From positions 1 through 64,000 of the forward strand of contig CAYLJE010000002.1 of the NCBI GenBank assembly GCA_964383915.1: a stretch of DNA of 64,000 bases. The letters run 5' to 3'. Under the pieces are notes generated by a model, which did no database searches, had not been told where the DNA came from, and worked only from the letters and a program-made list of their open reading frames with translations. The position numbers were made by a program, and so were the translations under genes. This DNA comes from DRPN01 sp964383915. Its GTDB lineage: Bacteria > Bacteroidota > Bacteroidia > Bacteroidales > VadinHA17. Shown in pieces: positions 23,831-34,100 of the stretch. The first letter of the stretch is position 1, and each line of letters begins with the position of its first letter.

Positions 23831-24823
23831 ATGAAAAGGTTAATGCTTTATCTTCTTGTTTTTCTGATTACCGGGTTTGGGTGTAAAATGGATAATGAAA
23901 CTCTGAAACCCAAAGTGACCGGAGCGGCAGGAGAGGTAATGATAGTGGTGCCGGCTGCCATTTGGAACGGGGCTGCAGGGGATACACTGGAGGGTTTACT
24001 TTCCCAGGACGTACCCTATCTTCCTCAACCTGAACCCATGTTTCATGTAATTCATGTTATTCCGGCGAATTTTGGTAAAATGTTCCAGACTCATCGGAAT
24101 ATCATTTTTGTAAAAATTGGCAGTCAGTATAAAAAGGTCAAAATGGTGGTAGAACGTGATAAATGGGCGACTCCGCAGTATATTGTTGATATGGAGGCTC
24201 CTGATGTTTCCTCCTTTGTACGTTTGGTGGAAGAAGGCGGAACCTCTCTGGTTGACAGAATAAACCAAATGGAGCGAAACCGGATTATTGAATATTACCG
24301 GCATTATCTGGAAGCGGATATCTATAAAAAATTAAAAGAGAAATATTACCTGACACTTGAAATACCCAAAGGATATACTCTGGATGTTGACTCTACTAAT
24401 TTTGCGTGGATATCCAGTGAAACGCCAACGGTTAGTCAGGGTATTCTGATATATACTTTTCCTTATACAAGTGAGAAAATCTTTACAAAAGATAGTCTGA
24501 TTGCCATCCGTAATCACGAACTGAAAAAATATGTTCATGGGGAAATTCAGGGGACATATATGTCCACGGAGATGATCATTCCCCCGGGATACCGGACTTT
24601 TGAAAGAAATAGCAATTTTTTTACCGAATTACGTGGCCTGTGGAAACTGGAGAACGGTTATATGGGGGGACCCTTCATAAGCCTTTCTACTATTGATAAA
24701 TCAAGAGATCGGGTGATCACCGTTGAAGGGTATGTTTATGCTCCGGGTGAAAAAAAAAGAGAACTTTTGCGACAGGTAGAAAGTATCTTATACACATTGA
24801 AAATTTATCCTGAGAAAAAATAG
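23831..24823 (+). CDS. DUF4837-family lipoprotein
   Basis: 330 residues from the ATG at 23831, which gives a proper lipoprotein signal (MKRLMLYLLVFLITGFGC, Cys18); an upstream in-frame ATG at 23765 would spoil this signal. The body matches the Bacteroidota-specific DUF4837 family in its early GAAGEVMIVV and in FQTHRNIIFV. Function is unknown; homologues are predicted surface or periplasmic lipoproteins. A clear terminator follows, so it is probably its own transcription unit. Confidence 0.85.
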   Translation: MKRLMLYLLVFLITGFGCKMDNETLKPKVTGAAGEVMIVVPAAIWNGAAGDTLEGLLSQDVPYLPQPEPMFHVIHVIPANFGKMFQTHRNIIFVKIGSQYKKVKMVVERDKWATPQYIVDMEAPDVSSFVRLVEEGGTSLVDRINQMERNRIIEYYRHYLEADIYKKLKEKYYLTLEIPKGYTLDVDSTNFAWISSETPTVSQGILIYTFPYTSEKIFTKDSLIAIRNHELKKYVHGEIQGTYMSTEMIIPPGYRTFERNSNFFTELRGLWKLENGYMGGPFISLSTIDKSRDRVITVEGYVYAPGEKKRELLRQVESILYTLKIYPEKK

Positions 24824-24859
24824 ATGAATACATAGCCATGCATAGTAAACCGGATTATT

Positions 24860-24894
24860 GCTGCTCCAGGAACAGATGGAGTAGCTTTTTTTTT
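24860..24894 (+). terminator. rho-independent terminator after the DUF4837 gene
   Basis: GCTGCTCC (24860-24867) pairs with GGAGTAGC (24878-24885), one G-T, ten-base loop, followed by nine Ts. The T tract runs into the -7 box of the next gene. Confidence 0.8.
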
Positions 24895-24901
24895 ACTTTT
24901 G
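24894..24901 (+). promoter_or_regulatory. candidate -7 box for the aminopeptidase gene
   Basis: TACTTTTG fits TAnnTTTG and directly follows the T tract of the preceding terminator, 23 bases before the ATG at 24925. The -33 region would lie within the terminator stem. Confidence 0.45.
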
Positions 24902-24924
24902 CATAGGAATAAAACCAGGAAATT

Positions 24925-26376
24925 ATGTTACATGTTCAATTTATATCAGGAAATAAGACAAGAGAAAAACAAACCTCTATATATCTGATTGATAATAAAA
25001 GAGATATCGCACTGACTGATGTAAGTAACAAAGAAAAACAGTTTTTGGAGGCTCACTTATCGGAGAAAAATGTACTGGTTGAACTGAATCGTTATGATTA
25101 TCGTGTTTATTTTGTGTTGGTGCCGGAAAACGGACCAGATGCATTGAAAAAAGAAAAACTAAGACAAGGGGCATTTTCTTTAACCGTACTACTAAGAAAA
25201 AATCGGGAAGAGAAGATACAATTTATTGATAATCTGGAAAATAGTGATTTCTCTCTTTCTTTTCTTGAAGGATTGGCACTTAGTTTATACAGGTTTGATA
25301 AGTATCTAACGATCAAGGACATTGAAAATAAGGAAAGTCTGTTAAAGGAGGTGAAGGTTATTTCTGAAAAGATATCCGACCGGGATTTAGAAGAATTAAT
25401 GGCGCTTATAAAAGCTGTTTATTATGCCCGGGATATGGTAAACGAACCGGTATCGTGGCTCAATGCTGTTCGTTTATCCGAGTCCTTTAAAAAGATGGGC
25501 AGGGAAGCAGGGTTCCGGGTGGAGGTATTTCACAAACAAAAAATAGAGTCACTGCACATGGGTGGCATACTGGCTGTGAACAAAGGGAGTATTGATCCGC
25601 CTACTTTTTCTATTCTGGAGTGGAATCCTGGAAATGCGGTAAATAAGGATCCGGTGGTAATGGTAGGTAAAGGGGTTGTTTTCGATACCGGAGGGTTAAG
25701 TCTGAAACTTACCAAAGATAGTATGGATACGATGAAATCCGATATGGCCGGAGGAGCAGCTGTGGCAGCTGCTATTTATGTCCTGGCAAAAAACAGGGTA
25801 CCCTGTCATGTTATCGGGCTGGTTCCCGCCACCGACAATCGTCCCGATGGCAATGCTTATGCTCCTGGTGATGTGATCACCATGTATGATGGAACGACCG
25901 TAGAAGTATTGAATACAGATGCTGAGGGTAGGATGATCCTGGCAGATGCGCTGGTTTATGCAAAACATTATAAACCTGAGCTGGTTATAGAACTGTCTAC
26001 GCTTACCGGTGCGGCGGCCGTTGCTATTGGGAAATACGGAGTGGTAGGCATGGGGACGGCCACGGAAGAAATGTTTACTATCCTGGAGAAAAGCGGGGAA
26101 AATGTGTGTGAACGTGTTGTGAGATTCCCTTTCTGGGATGAATATAAAGAATTACTGAAATCAGATATTGCTGATCTGAAGAATATTGGAGGTCGGGATG
26201 CAGGGGCAATTACGGCCGGTAAATTTCTTGAACATTTTACGGACTATTCTTACATCCATCTGGATATTGCAGGACCTGCTTTTATCCGGGAGGACGATTC
26301 ATACCGGGGAAAGGGGGCGACAGGTGTGGGTGTCAGGTTATTATATGATTTTATTAAGACCCTATGCCGGCTCTAG
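24925..26376 (+). CDS. pepA: leucyl aminopeptidase (M17 family)
   Basis: Cytosolic dizinc or dimanganese exopeptidase that removes N-terminal residues from peptides. 483 residues with a variable N-terminal domain and the conserved catalytic domain: VGKGVVFDTGGLSLK (metal-binding lysine and Asp), MDTMKSDMAGGAAV, and the signature NTDAEGRMILAD (about 330-341). HLDIAG and GATGVGVR close the hexamer fold as in the family. Probably monocistronic or leading weakly into pdxA. Confidence 0.94.
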   Translation: MLHVQFISGNKTREKQTSIYLIDNKRDIALTDVSNKEKQFLEAHLSEKNVLVELNRYDYRVYFVLVPENGPDALKKEKLRQGAFSLTVLLRKNREEKIQFIDNLENSDFSLSFLEGLALSLYRFDKYLTIKDIENKESLLKEVKVISEKISDRDLEELMALIKAVYYARDMVNEPVSWLNAVRLSESFKKMGREAGFRVEVFHKQKIESLHMGGILAVNKGSIDPPTFSILEWNPGNAVNKDPVVMVGKGVVFDTGGLSLKLTKDSMDTMKSDMAGGAAVAAAIYVLAKNRVPCHVIGLVPATDNRPDGNAYAPGDVITMYDGTTVEVLNTDAEGRMILADALVYAKHYKPELVIELSTLTGAAAVAIGKYGVVGMGTATEEMFTILEKSGENVCERVVRFPFWDEYKELLKSDIADLKNIGGRDAGAITAGKFLEHFTDYSYIHLDIAGPAFIREDDSYRGKGATGVGVRLLYDFIKTLCRL

Positions 26377-26415
26377 CAGTACGGCATGAATATTTACCTA
26401 AATTTAGGGCGAATT

Positions 26416-27471
26416 ATGGCAGAAAAAAAAATAAAAGTAGGGATCACACAGGGTGACATCAATGGCATTAGTTATGAGGTCATCATTAAAACGTTAATAG
26501 ATCCAAGGATCAATGAATTTTGTATTCCAATTGTTTACGGGTCTCCCAAGGTAGCTGCTTACCACCGCAAGGTGTTGAATATAACTAATTTCAGCATGAA
26601 TCATATCCGGTCGGCGGCAGAAGCCCATTCCAAACGGGCGAATATTATTAATTGTGTCAGCGATGATGTCCGTGTTGATCTGGGGAACCCCACAAAAGAA
26701 GCAGGAGAAGCAGCATTGTCCAGCCTGAAACGTGCCGTTGCTGATTTACAGGACAATCTGATCGATGTGTTGGTTACGGCGCCTATTAATAAAGCGACTA
26801 TTCATTCTGAAGATTTTCCTTTTCCGGGACATACCGAATACATCGAACACTCTTTTGGTGAAAAAGGAGATAGTCTGATGCTAATGGTCAGTGACAACAT
26901 GCGGATAGGGGTGGCCACCGGTCATATCCCTCTGGCAGAGGTCCCTGCGGCTATGAACAGGGAAATGATTTATTCCCGTATCCGTATTATGGAACAATCA
27001 ATGGTACAGGATTTTAGTATTCGAAAACCGAAAATTGCTATTTTAGGTTTGAACCCACATGCCGGAGAAGAGGGGTTGCTGGGAAAAGAAGAACAGGAAA
27101 TTATCATCCCTGCCATGCAGAAGGCCAGGGGAGAAAATACGCTGGTTTTCGGACCTTATCCTGCAGATGGTTTTTTTGGAGCAGAGGACTACCGTAAGTT
27201 TGATGCGATTCTGGCTATGTATCATGACCAGGGTCTGGTTCCGTTTAAAGCCATTCATTTTGAGGAAGGCGTGAATTTTACAGCGGGTTTGCCGGTTGTC
27301 AGAACATCCCCGGCACATGGTACTGCTTATGATCTGGCAGGAAAGGGAGTAGCTTCACCTGAATCTTTCAGACAAGCACTGTACCTGGCTATTGATGTTT
27401 ACCGTAACCGTAGATTGTATAAAAATATGATGGAGGATCCATTGCCATTTCATGTCCGGGAGGATGAATAA
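26416..27471 (+). CDS. pdxA: 4-hydroxythreonine-4-phosphate dehydrogenase
   Basis: NAD-dependent enzyme of the DXP-dependent vitamin B6 pathway. I prefer the ATG at 26416 (MAEKKIKVGITQGD) to the upstream ATG at 26386 because homologues begin just before the K-V-G-I-T-x-G-D strand. Metal-binding segments PGHTEYIEH and YHDQGLVPFKA, and GTAYDLAGKG near the end, are all present. About 351 residues. ruvA follows after 36 bases. Confidence 0.94.
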   Translation: MAEKKIKVGITQGDINGISYEVIIKTLIDPRINEFCIPIVYGSPKVAAYHRKVLNITNFSMNHIRSAAEAHSKRANIINCVSDDVRVDLGNPTKEAGEAALSSLKRAVADLQDNLIDVLVTAPINKATIHSEDFPFPGHTEYIEHSFGEKGDSLMLMVSDNMRIGVATGHIPLAEVPAAMNREMIYSRIRIMEQSMVQDFSIRKPKIAILGLNPHAGEEGLLGKEEQEIIIPAMQKARGENTLVFGPYPADGFFGAEDYRKFDAILAMYHDQGLVPFKAIHFEEGVNFTAGLPVVRTSPAHGTAYDLAGKGVASPESFRQALYLAIDVYRNRRLYKNMMEDPLPFHVREDE

Positions 27472-27507
27472 ACGGAATCCGGCAATAATCCATTGAAACG
27501 AAAAAAT

Positions 27508-28089
27508 ATGTTTGAATACATCCGTGGAAAAATCATTGAGCTAACGCCAGCTTATGCTGTGATTGATAATGATAATGTGGGTTTTTATCTTCACATCTCT
27601 CTAAATACCTTTATGTCTCTTAAAGGAAAACCGGAGGCAAAATTATTTCTTCATCAGGTGATTCGTGAAGATGCTCAGTTACTATATGGCTTTGCTGACA
27701 GAAAGGAAAGAGAGATGTTCAGACTGCTGGTGAGTGTATCCGGGATTGGGGCAAATACGGCCCGGTTGATTCTTTCTTCATTGACTTCTTATGACATTAG
27801 TCAGGCTATTGCTACAGAAAATGTTACCCTGTTACAATCAATAAAAGGAATAGGAAACAAAACGGCACAACGAGTTATTGTTGACTTGAAAGATAAAGTT
27901 GGAAAAATTGCCGGAGAAGCAGAATTTTTATCCCTTCCGGACAATAGCATCATGGAAGAATCGTTATCTGCATTGGTAACATTAGGGTTCCCTCGTGCCG
28001 CAGTAAGAAAAACAATCGATAAAATTATTTCCAGGGAACCCGGCTTGCCGGTGGAAGAGATTATTAAAAAAGCTTTGAAGATATTGTAA
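27508..28089 (+). CDS. ruvA: Holliday junction branch migration protein RuvA
   Basis: DNA-binding subunit of the RuvAB branch-migration complex. The ATG at 27508 (MFEYIRGKIIELTP) matches the family start; an upstream TTG at 27493 is not needed. The OB-fold N-terminal domain is followed by two helix-hairpin-helix motifs, VSGIGANTARLIL and IKGIGNKTAQRVIVDLKDK, and a C-terminal domain with LVTLGFPRAAVRK that contacts RuvB. About 193 residues. sprA begins 22 bases later. Confidence 0.96.
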   Translation: MFEYIRGKIIELTPAYAVIDNDNVGFYLHISLNTFMSLKGKPEAKLFLHQVIREDAQLLYGFADRKEREMFRLLVSVSGIGANTARLILSSLTSYDISQAIATENVTLLQSIKGIGNKTAQRVIVDLKDKVGKIAGEAEFLSLPDNSIMEESLSALVTLGFPRAAVRKTIDKIISREPGLPVEEIIKKALKIL

Positions 28090-28111
28090 GGATTTTCAAA
28101 CCTGTTCCCTG

Positions 28112-31100
28112 TTGAATAATAAAAATAAATATGTCTTTATTATATTTGTCGGGCTACTGTTAATATTGCAGGGAGCTACTGCACGGGCCCGGGTGAATGC
28201 TACCCGTCAGGATACCTCTGTCTCAGTAACAACGCCTACCTTACATTATCCTTTTCGTGCTTACGAGGGGAATCCTTTATTACAACAAAGCCCATCCGGA
28301 TTATATCTGAAACTTCCTTCCAACATACATCGAAGGATTGAGTATGATCCTAAAACCAATGAATATATCATTTATGAGAAACTTGGCAAACTGGACTACC
28401 GTATGCCGTACGTTATGACGGCGGACGAGTTTGAAAAATGGCAATATGACCAGGCAATACGTCATTACTGGCAACAAAAAGCCAGCGGAAATATCGGGAA
28501 TTTCAATACATCATTGATACCCAAGCTGTATGTTGGGGGAGAAGCTTTTGATAAAGTCTTTGGGAGCAATACGGTAAACATTGTCCCACAAGGTTCTGCG
28601 GAGCTGATTTTTGGTATTAATTCATCCCGGATAGACAATCCGGCGTTGTCTGAAAAACTTCGGAAGGTAACTACTTTTGATTTTAAGGAAAAAATACAGA
28701 TGAATGTTGCCGGGACCGTGGGTGATAAGCTGAAACTGGGAATCAATTATAACACGGAAGCAACTTTTGACTTTGAAAACCAGACCAAACTGGAATATTC
28801 GGGGAAAGAAGATGAGATCATAAAAAAGATAGAAGCCGGGAATATTAATTTTCCACTTACCGGGACATTAATCACCGGAAGTCAGAGCTTGTTTGGATTA
28901 AAGACCGAGTTACAGTTCGGGAAGCTAACGGTAACCAGTGTCTTTTCGCAGCAAAAAGGGCAAACCTCTGAGATTGATGTTAAAGGGGGTGCACAGATGC
29001 AGGATTTTGAGGTAGAAGCTGATCATTATGAGGCCAATAAACATTTTTTTCTGTCTCAATATTTTCGTGATCAGTATAACAAAGCGCTGGCCCATCTGCC
29101 GGTTATTAATTCCGGTGTAACTATTCAACGCATTGAGGTGTGGGTTACCAATAAAACCAACAGGTTTGAAAATTCCAGGAATGTGGTGGCTTTTATGGAT
29201 CTGGCAGAGGGGAGCGCACATATCTATAATAATATACCGGTTTTTAGACAAACCGGACCGGGACCCTATCCCGAGAATGAACTTAACGGACTTTATTATC
29301 AGATGACTTCAACATACAGCCAGATCAGAGATATTAGTCAGGTGACTAATGCACTGGATCCGTTAAGGCCGGATTTTGTTATTGGAAGGGATTATGAGAA
29401 AGTTGAAAATGCCAGGAAACTCAGCGAACGGGAATATAAAGTTAACAGACAATTGGGTTTTATTTCATTAAATACAGCCCTTAATGCCGATGAGATTCTG
29501 GCTGTAGCTTACGAATATACCGTGAATGGGAAGGTATATAAAGTAGGAGAATTCTCAAGTGATGTGAGTGCTCCAAATGCATTGGTAATGAAATTGTTAA
29601 AAGGAACCAACCTCTCTCCTCAGTTGCCTACCTGGGATCTTATGATGAAGAATATTTATGCGCTGGGAGCTTATCAGGTCAATCAGAAGGATTTTCAGCT
29701 TCATATCTTATACCATGACGATAAAACCGGAAATGATATCAATTATATCCCGGAAGGAAAGATTGCAAATAAAATATTATTGAGGGTTTTAAATCTGGAT
29801 AATCTGGATTCACAGCAAGAACCTAATCCCGATGGTTTTTTTGACTTCTTGCCCGGCATAACCATCAATACCTCGGGGGGGAGGGTGATTTTTCCGGAAC
29901 TGGAACCATTTGGCAGTTATCTAAAAAAGAAAATAGGGAATGTTGCCATCGCGGATAAATATGTCTTTCAGGAATTGTATGATTCTTCCCTGGTAAAAGC
30001 ACGACAGGTGGCCGAAAAAAACAAATTTAAAATTGTGGGAACCTATTCTTCTTCATCGAGTTCTGAGATTCAATTAAATGCCCTGAATATTCCCAAGGGA
30101 TCGGTAAAGATAACTGCCGGAGGTATTCAACTGCAGGAAAATATTGATTATACTGTTGATTACAATCTGGGACGTGTAAAAATCATCAATCAGGGATTGC
30201 TTGAATCACAGACCCCGATAAAAGTACAACTGGAGAGTAACCAATTGTTTAATCTGCAGACAAAAACCTTGTTGGGGAGTCATTTCGATTACAAAATCAG
30301 TGACGATTTTCATTTGGGAGGAACGGTGATGAACCTGACAGAGCGGCCCCTTACTCAAAAAGTAAATATCGGGGATGAGCCGATTTCCAATACCATGCTG
30401 GGTCTTGACGGCACTTATCATGCCGAATCGCGCTTTTTAACGCGGTTGGTAGATATGCTTCCCTTTCTTCAAACAAAAGCCCCTTCCACGATTGATTTTA
30501 CCGGAGAGTTTGCCCAGATGATTCCCGGACATTCCAAAGCTATCCATAAAACAGGCACTGCTTATATTGATGATTTTGAGGGAAGTACGACGACCATCGA
30601 CCTTAAAGCATTTAATGCCTGGGTGTTGTCCAGCACCCCTCAGGGACAGAATGGTCTTTTCCCTGAGGCCCAATTAAATAATAACCGTTATTATGGGGCG
30701 AACAGAGCCCGGTTAGCATGGTATGTCATAGACCCGTTGTTTTTACGGAACAATGTCAACACTCCGGGTTATATCAAGCAAAATCCTGACTATAAGTCCA
30801 GTCATTATGTGAGGGAGGTTTTTGAGAAAGAGTTGTTCCCAAACCGTCAAAATCCGACGGGTATTCCAACCAATATTGCTGTACTCAATCTTGCTTTTTA
30901 TCCGGATGAAAAAGGACCTTATAATTATGATCTGATGCCTTCTGCATATACTGCCGGGATTACACCTGAAGACAAGTTGAAAGCACCGGAAAGCAGGTGG
31001 GGCGGGATCATGCGTGAGGTGCCAACGAGTGATTTTGAGGCGGCCAATGTACAGTATATTGAATTCTGGCTGATGGATCCTTTTGTGGAAATGCCTGATA

Positions 31101-34100
31101 ATTATGGCGGAGACCTGTACCTTGATCTTGGAGATGTCTCGGAAGATATATTGCGTGATTCGAGGAAAAGCTTTGAAAACGGATTACCTAACTCTCCGGT
31201 GGTAAGGGATGTGGATACCACCGTCTGGGGCCGTGTGCCTGTCAATCAATCCCTGGTAAACGCATTTGATAATGATCTGAATTCCAGAAGGTATCAGGAT
31301 GTGGGATTAGATGGCCTGGGAGATGCGGATGAAATATCATTTTTTATATCTTATCTGGATTCCCTGAAGAGTATTCTGACACCTGAAGCGTATCAGGCTG
31401 CCTTGAAAGACCCCTCCGATGATGATTATCATTATTTTAGGGGAAGCGATTATGACCAGGAAAAACTGGGGATCCTGGATAGATATAAAAAATACAACGG
31501 CCTGGAAGGAAATTCCCCAACAGCAGAGATGTCTCCTGAATCTTATCCGACAACAGGGTCAACACTGCCTGATGTGGAAGATATTAACCGGGACAATACC
31601 CTGAATGAAACGGAAAGATATTACCAGTATCATGTAAGTCTGCGTCCGGGAGATCTGCAGGTAGGAAAAGATTTTATTACGGATAAGATTACCAGCACGG
31701 TGACTTTGGCAAATGGACAGAAATCTTCTGTGCATTGGTATCAGTTTAAAATCCCAATCAGACAGTATAATCGTGTCGTTGGAAATATTCAGGATTTTAA
31801 ATCTATCCGGTTTATCCGGTTGTTCATGCGTGGATTTAATAAAGAAACCATTCTGCGATTTGCTACCTTTAATTTGGTTCGGGGGGAATGGAGGACTTAC
31901 TATAATTCCTTGCTGCAGGGAGGTGAACGTATTAACGTGCCGCAACAATCTGCGGGGACCATGGAGGTTTCTGCTGTGAATATAGAAGAAAACGGGAGTA
32001 AAGAACCTGTAAATTATGTGTTACCTCCGGGCATTGACAGGGTTATTGACCCTACCAATCCACAGTTGCGTCAGTTGAATGAGCAGTCTATCCTCATGAA
32101 AGTGAATGATCTGGAGGATGGTGATGCCCGTGCTATTTATAAAAATGTGAATCTTGATCTGCGTAAATACAAAAGGATACAAATGGAAATCCACGGAGAA
32201 GCCTTGCCGGAGAAACAAATATCGAATGATGAGGTAACTGTCTTTATCCGGATTGGATCCGACTATCGTGACAATTACTATGAATATGAAATCCCGTTAA
32301 AGATTACGCCCCCCGGCAGGTATAATAATGATTTGCAGAGTGACCGTGAAATCGTCTGGCCCAAAGAAAATAAAATGATTATTCCTTTGGAGATTTTTCA
32401 GGAACTGAAACAAGAGAGAAATGCCGCATTACGAAGAAGGGGTTCCAAATTATCTGTCAGTGATGTTTATGTTAAACGGATGAGTGATAAGATCATTAAA
32501 GTGGCGGGGAATCCTAACTTCAGTAATGTCCGGACTATCATGATCGGCATCCGGAATCCTTTACAAAACAATCATTATTTTAAGGATGACGGTCAGCCTA
32601 AGTCTGCAGAGGTGTGGTGTGATGAATTAAGGCTGACGGATTTTGATGAAAAAGGAGGCTGGGCTGCCAATGCCCGTTTACAAGCAAGACTGGCTGATCT
32701 GGGGACCATGGATATTGCCGGTTTTACAAGCAAACCCGGCTTTGGAAGTATTGAAAAGAAGGTGGCACAACGAAGTCAGGAGGAAGTGATCAGATATGAT
32801 GTCTCCACCAACCTGCAATTGGGACGGTTTTTCCCCGAGAAAGCACGAATACGCATTCCTTTGTTTATTGGATATTCAGAATCCAGGATTAATCCTGAAT
32901 ATAATCCTATGGATCCTGACATCCCTTTGAAATCTGCACTGGCACATACCGAGACCAGGTCTGAAAAAGATTCAATCCTGCACTTTGCCCAGGATTTTAC
33001 CCGCAGAAAAAGTTTGAACCTCACCAATGTTGGCCTTGGGAATATGACCAAAAAACCCAGGTTATACAGCCCTTCTAACCTGTCTTTTAATTTTGCCTAT
33101 AATGAGTTGTACCACCGGGATGTAAAAACGGAAATTAATCTGGAGAAAAATTTCCGGGGAGGATTTACCTATGTCTTTAATGCTCAGCCCAAAAACATTG
33201 CTCCTCTGAAGAAGATGAAAATACTCAGGTCCCCTGTTTTCCGATTGTTAAGAGATATTAATTTTTATTATATGCCTAAGCACATTTCATTCAGGACAGA
33301 TTTGAGCAGATATTACAATGAGATAAAAACCCGGAATATCGCTACCCCTTATCTGAAGATCCAACCCAGTTTCCGGAAGGATTTTCTCTGGAACCGCAAC
33401 TATGATATTAAATGGGATCTGACACGTGCTTTGCGGTTTGATTTTTCTGCCGGAGATATTGCACGGATTGATGAACCCGAAGGAGGGGTTGATAAAATCA
33501 GATACAAAGATGAATACCAGGCGTGGAAGGATTCAATTTGGCAGAATCTGAAGAGCTTTGGAAGAAATACCCATTATTTTCAAACGATCAATACGAGTTA
33601 TACCCTTCCGATTAATAAAATCCCTTTGCTTAATTGGGTGTCCGCTACCGCCCGTTACGGTATGAAATATGACTGGCTGGTCGGACCGGTTTATCCTGAT
33701 TCTATGAATATACATCTTGGGAACACCATACAGAACTCTAACACGGCCCAGTTGAATGGCCAGTTTAATTTGTTAAATCTGTATAATAAAATTGGCTTAC
33801 TGAAAAAGATTAACCGCGATAACTCCCGCCGGGCCAGTGGTCAGAAAGCCCCTCCCAAGGTTAAGAAAGTTTCTTTTACCCTTGAAAAAGTCAGGCTGAA
33901 GGGGGGCAGGCCCAGGTCAGTACTCCATAAGTTAAAGACAGAAGACATTACCAAAGTGACAGCTTATGATGCGAATGGACAGGTGATCAAAGGAAAGTAT
34001 AAAGTAGTTAATCAGGATAAAATCAAGTTTACTGCCAGGGAAGATCATAAGAACGTAAGGATTGTCGTGGAAGGGAATAAGAAAGTAAATGAAAGTCCTT

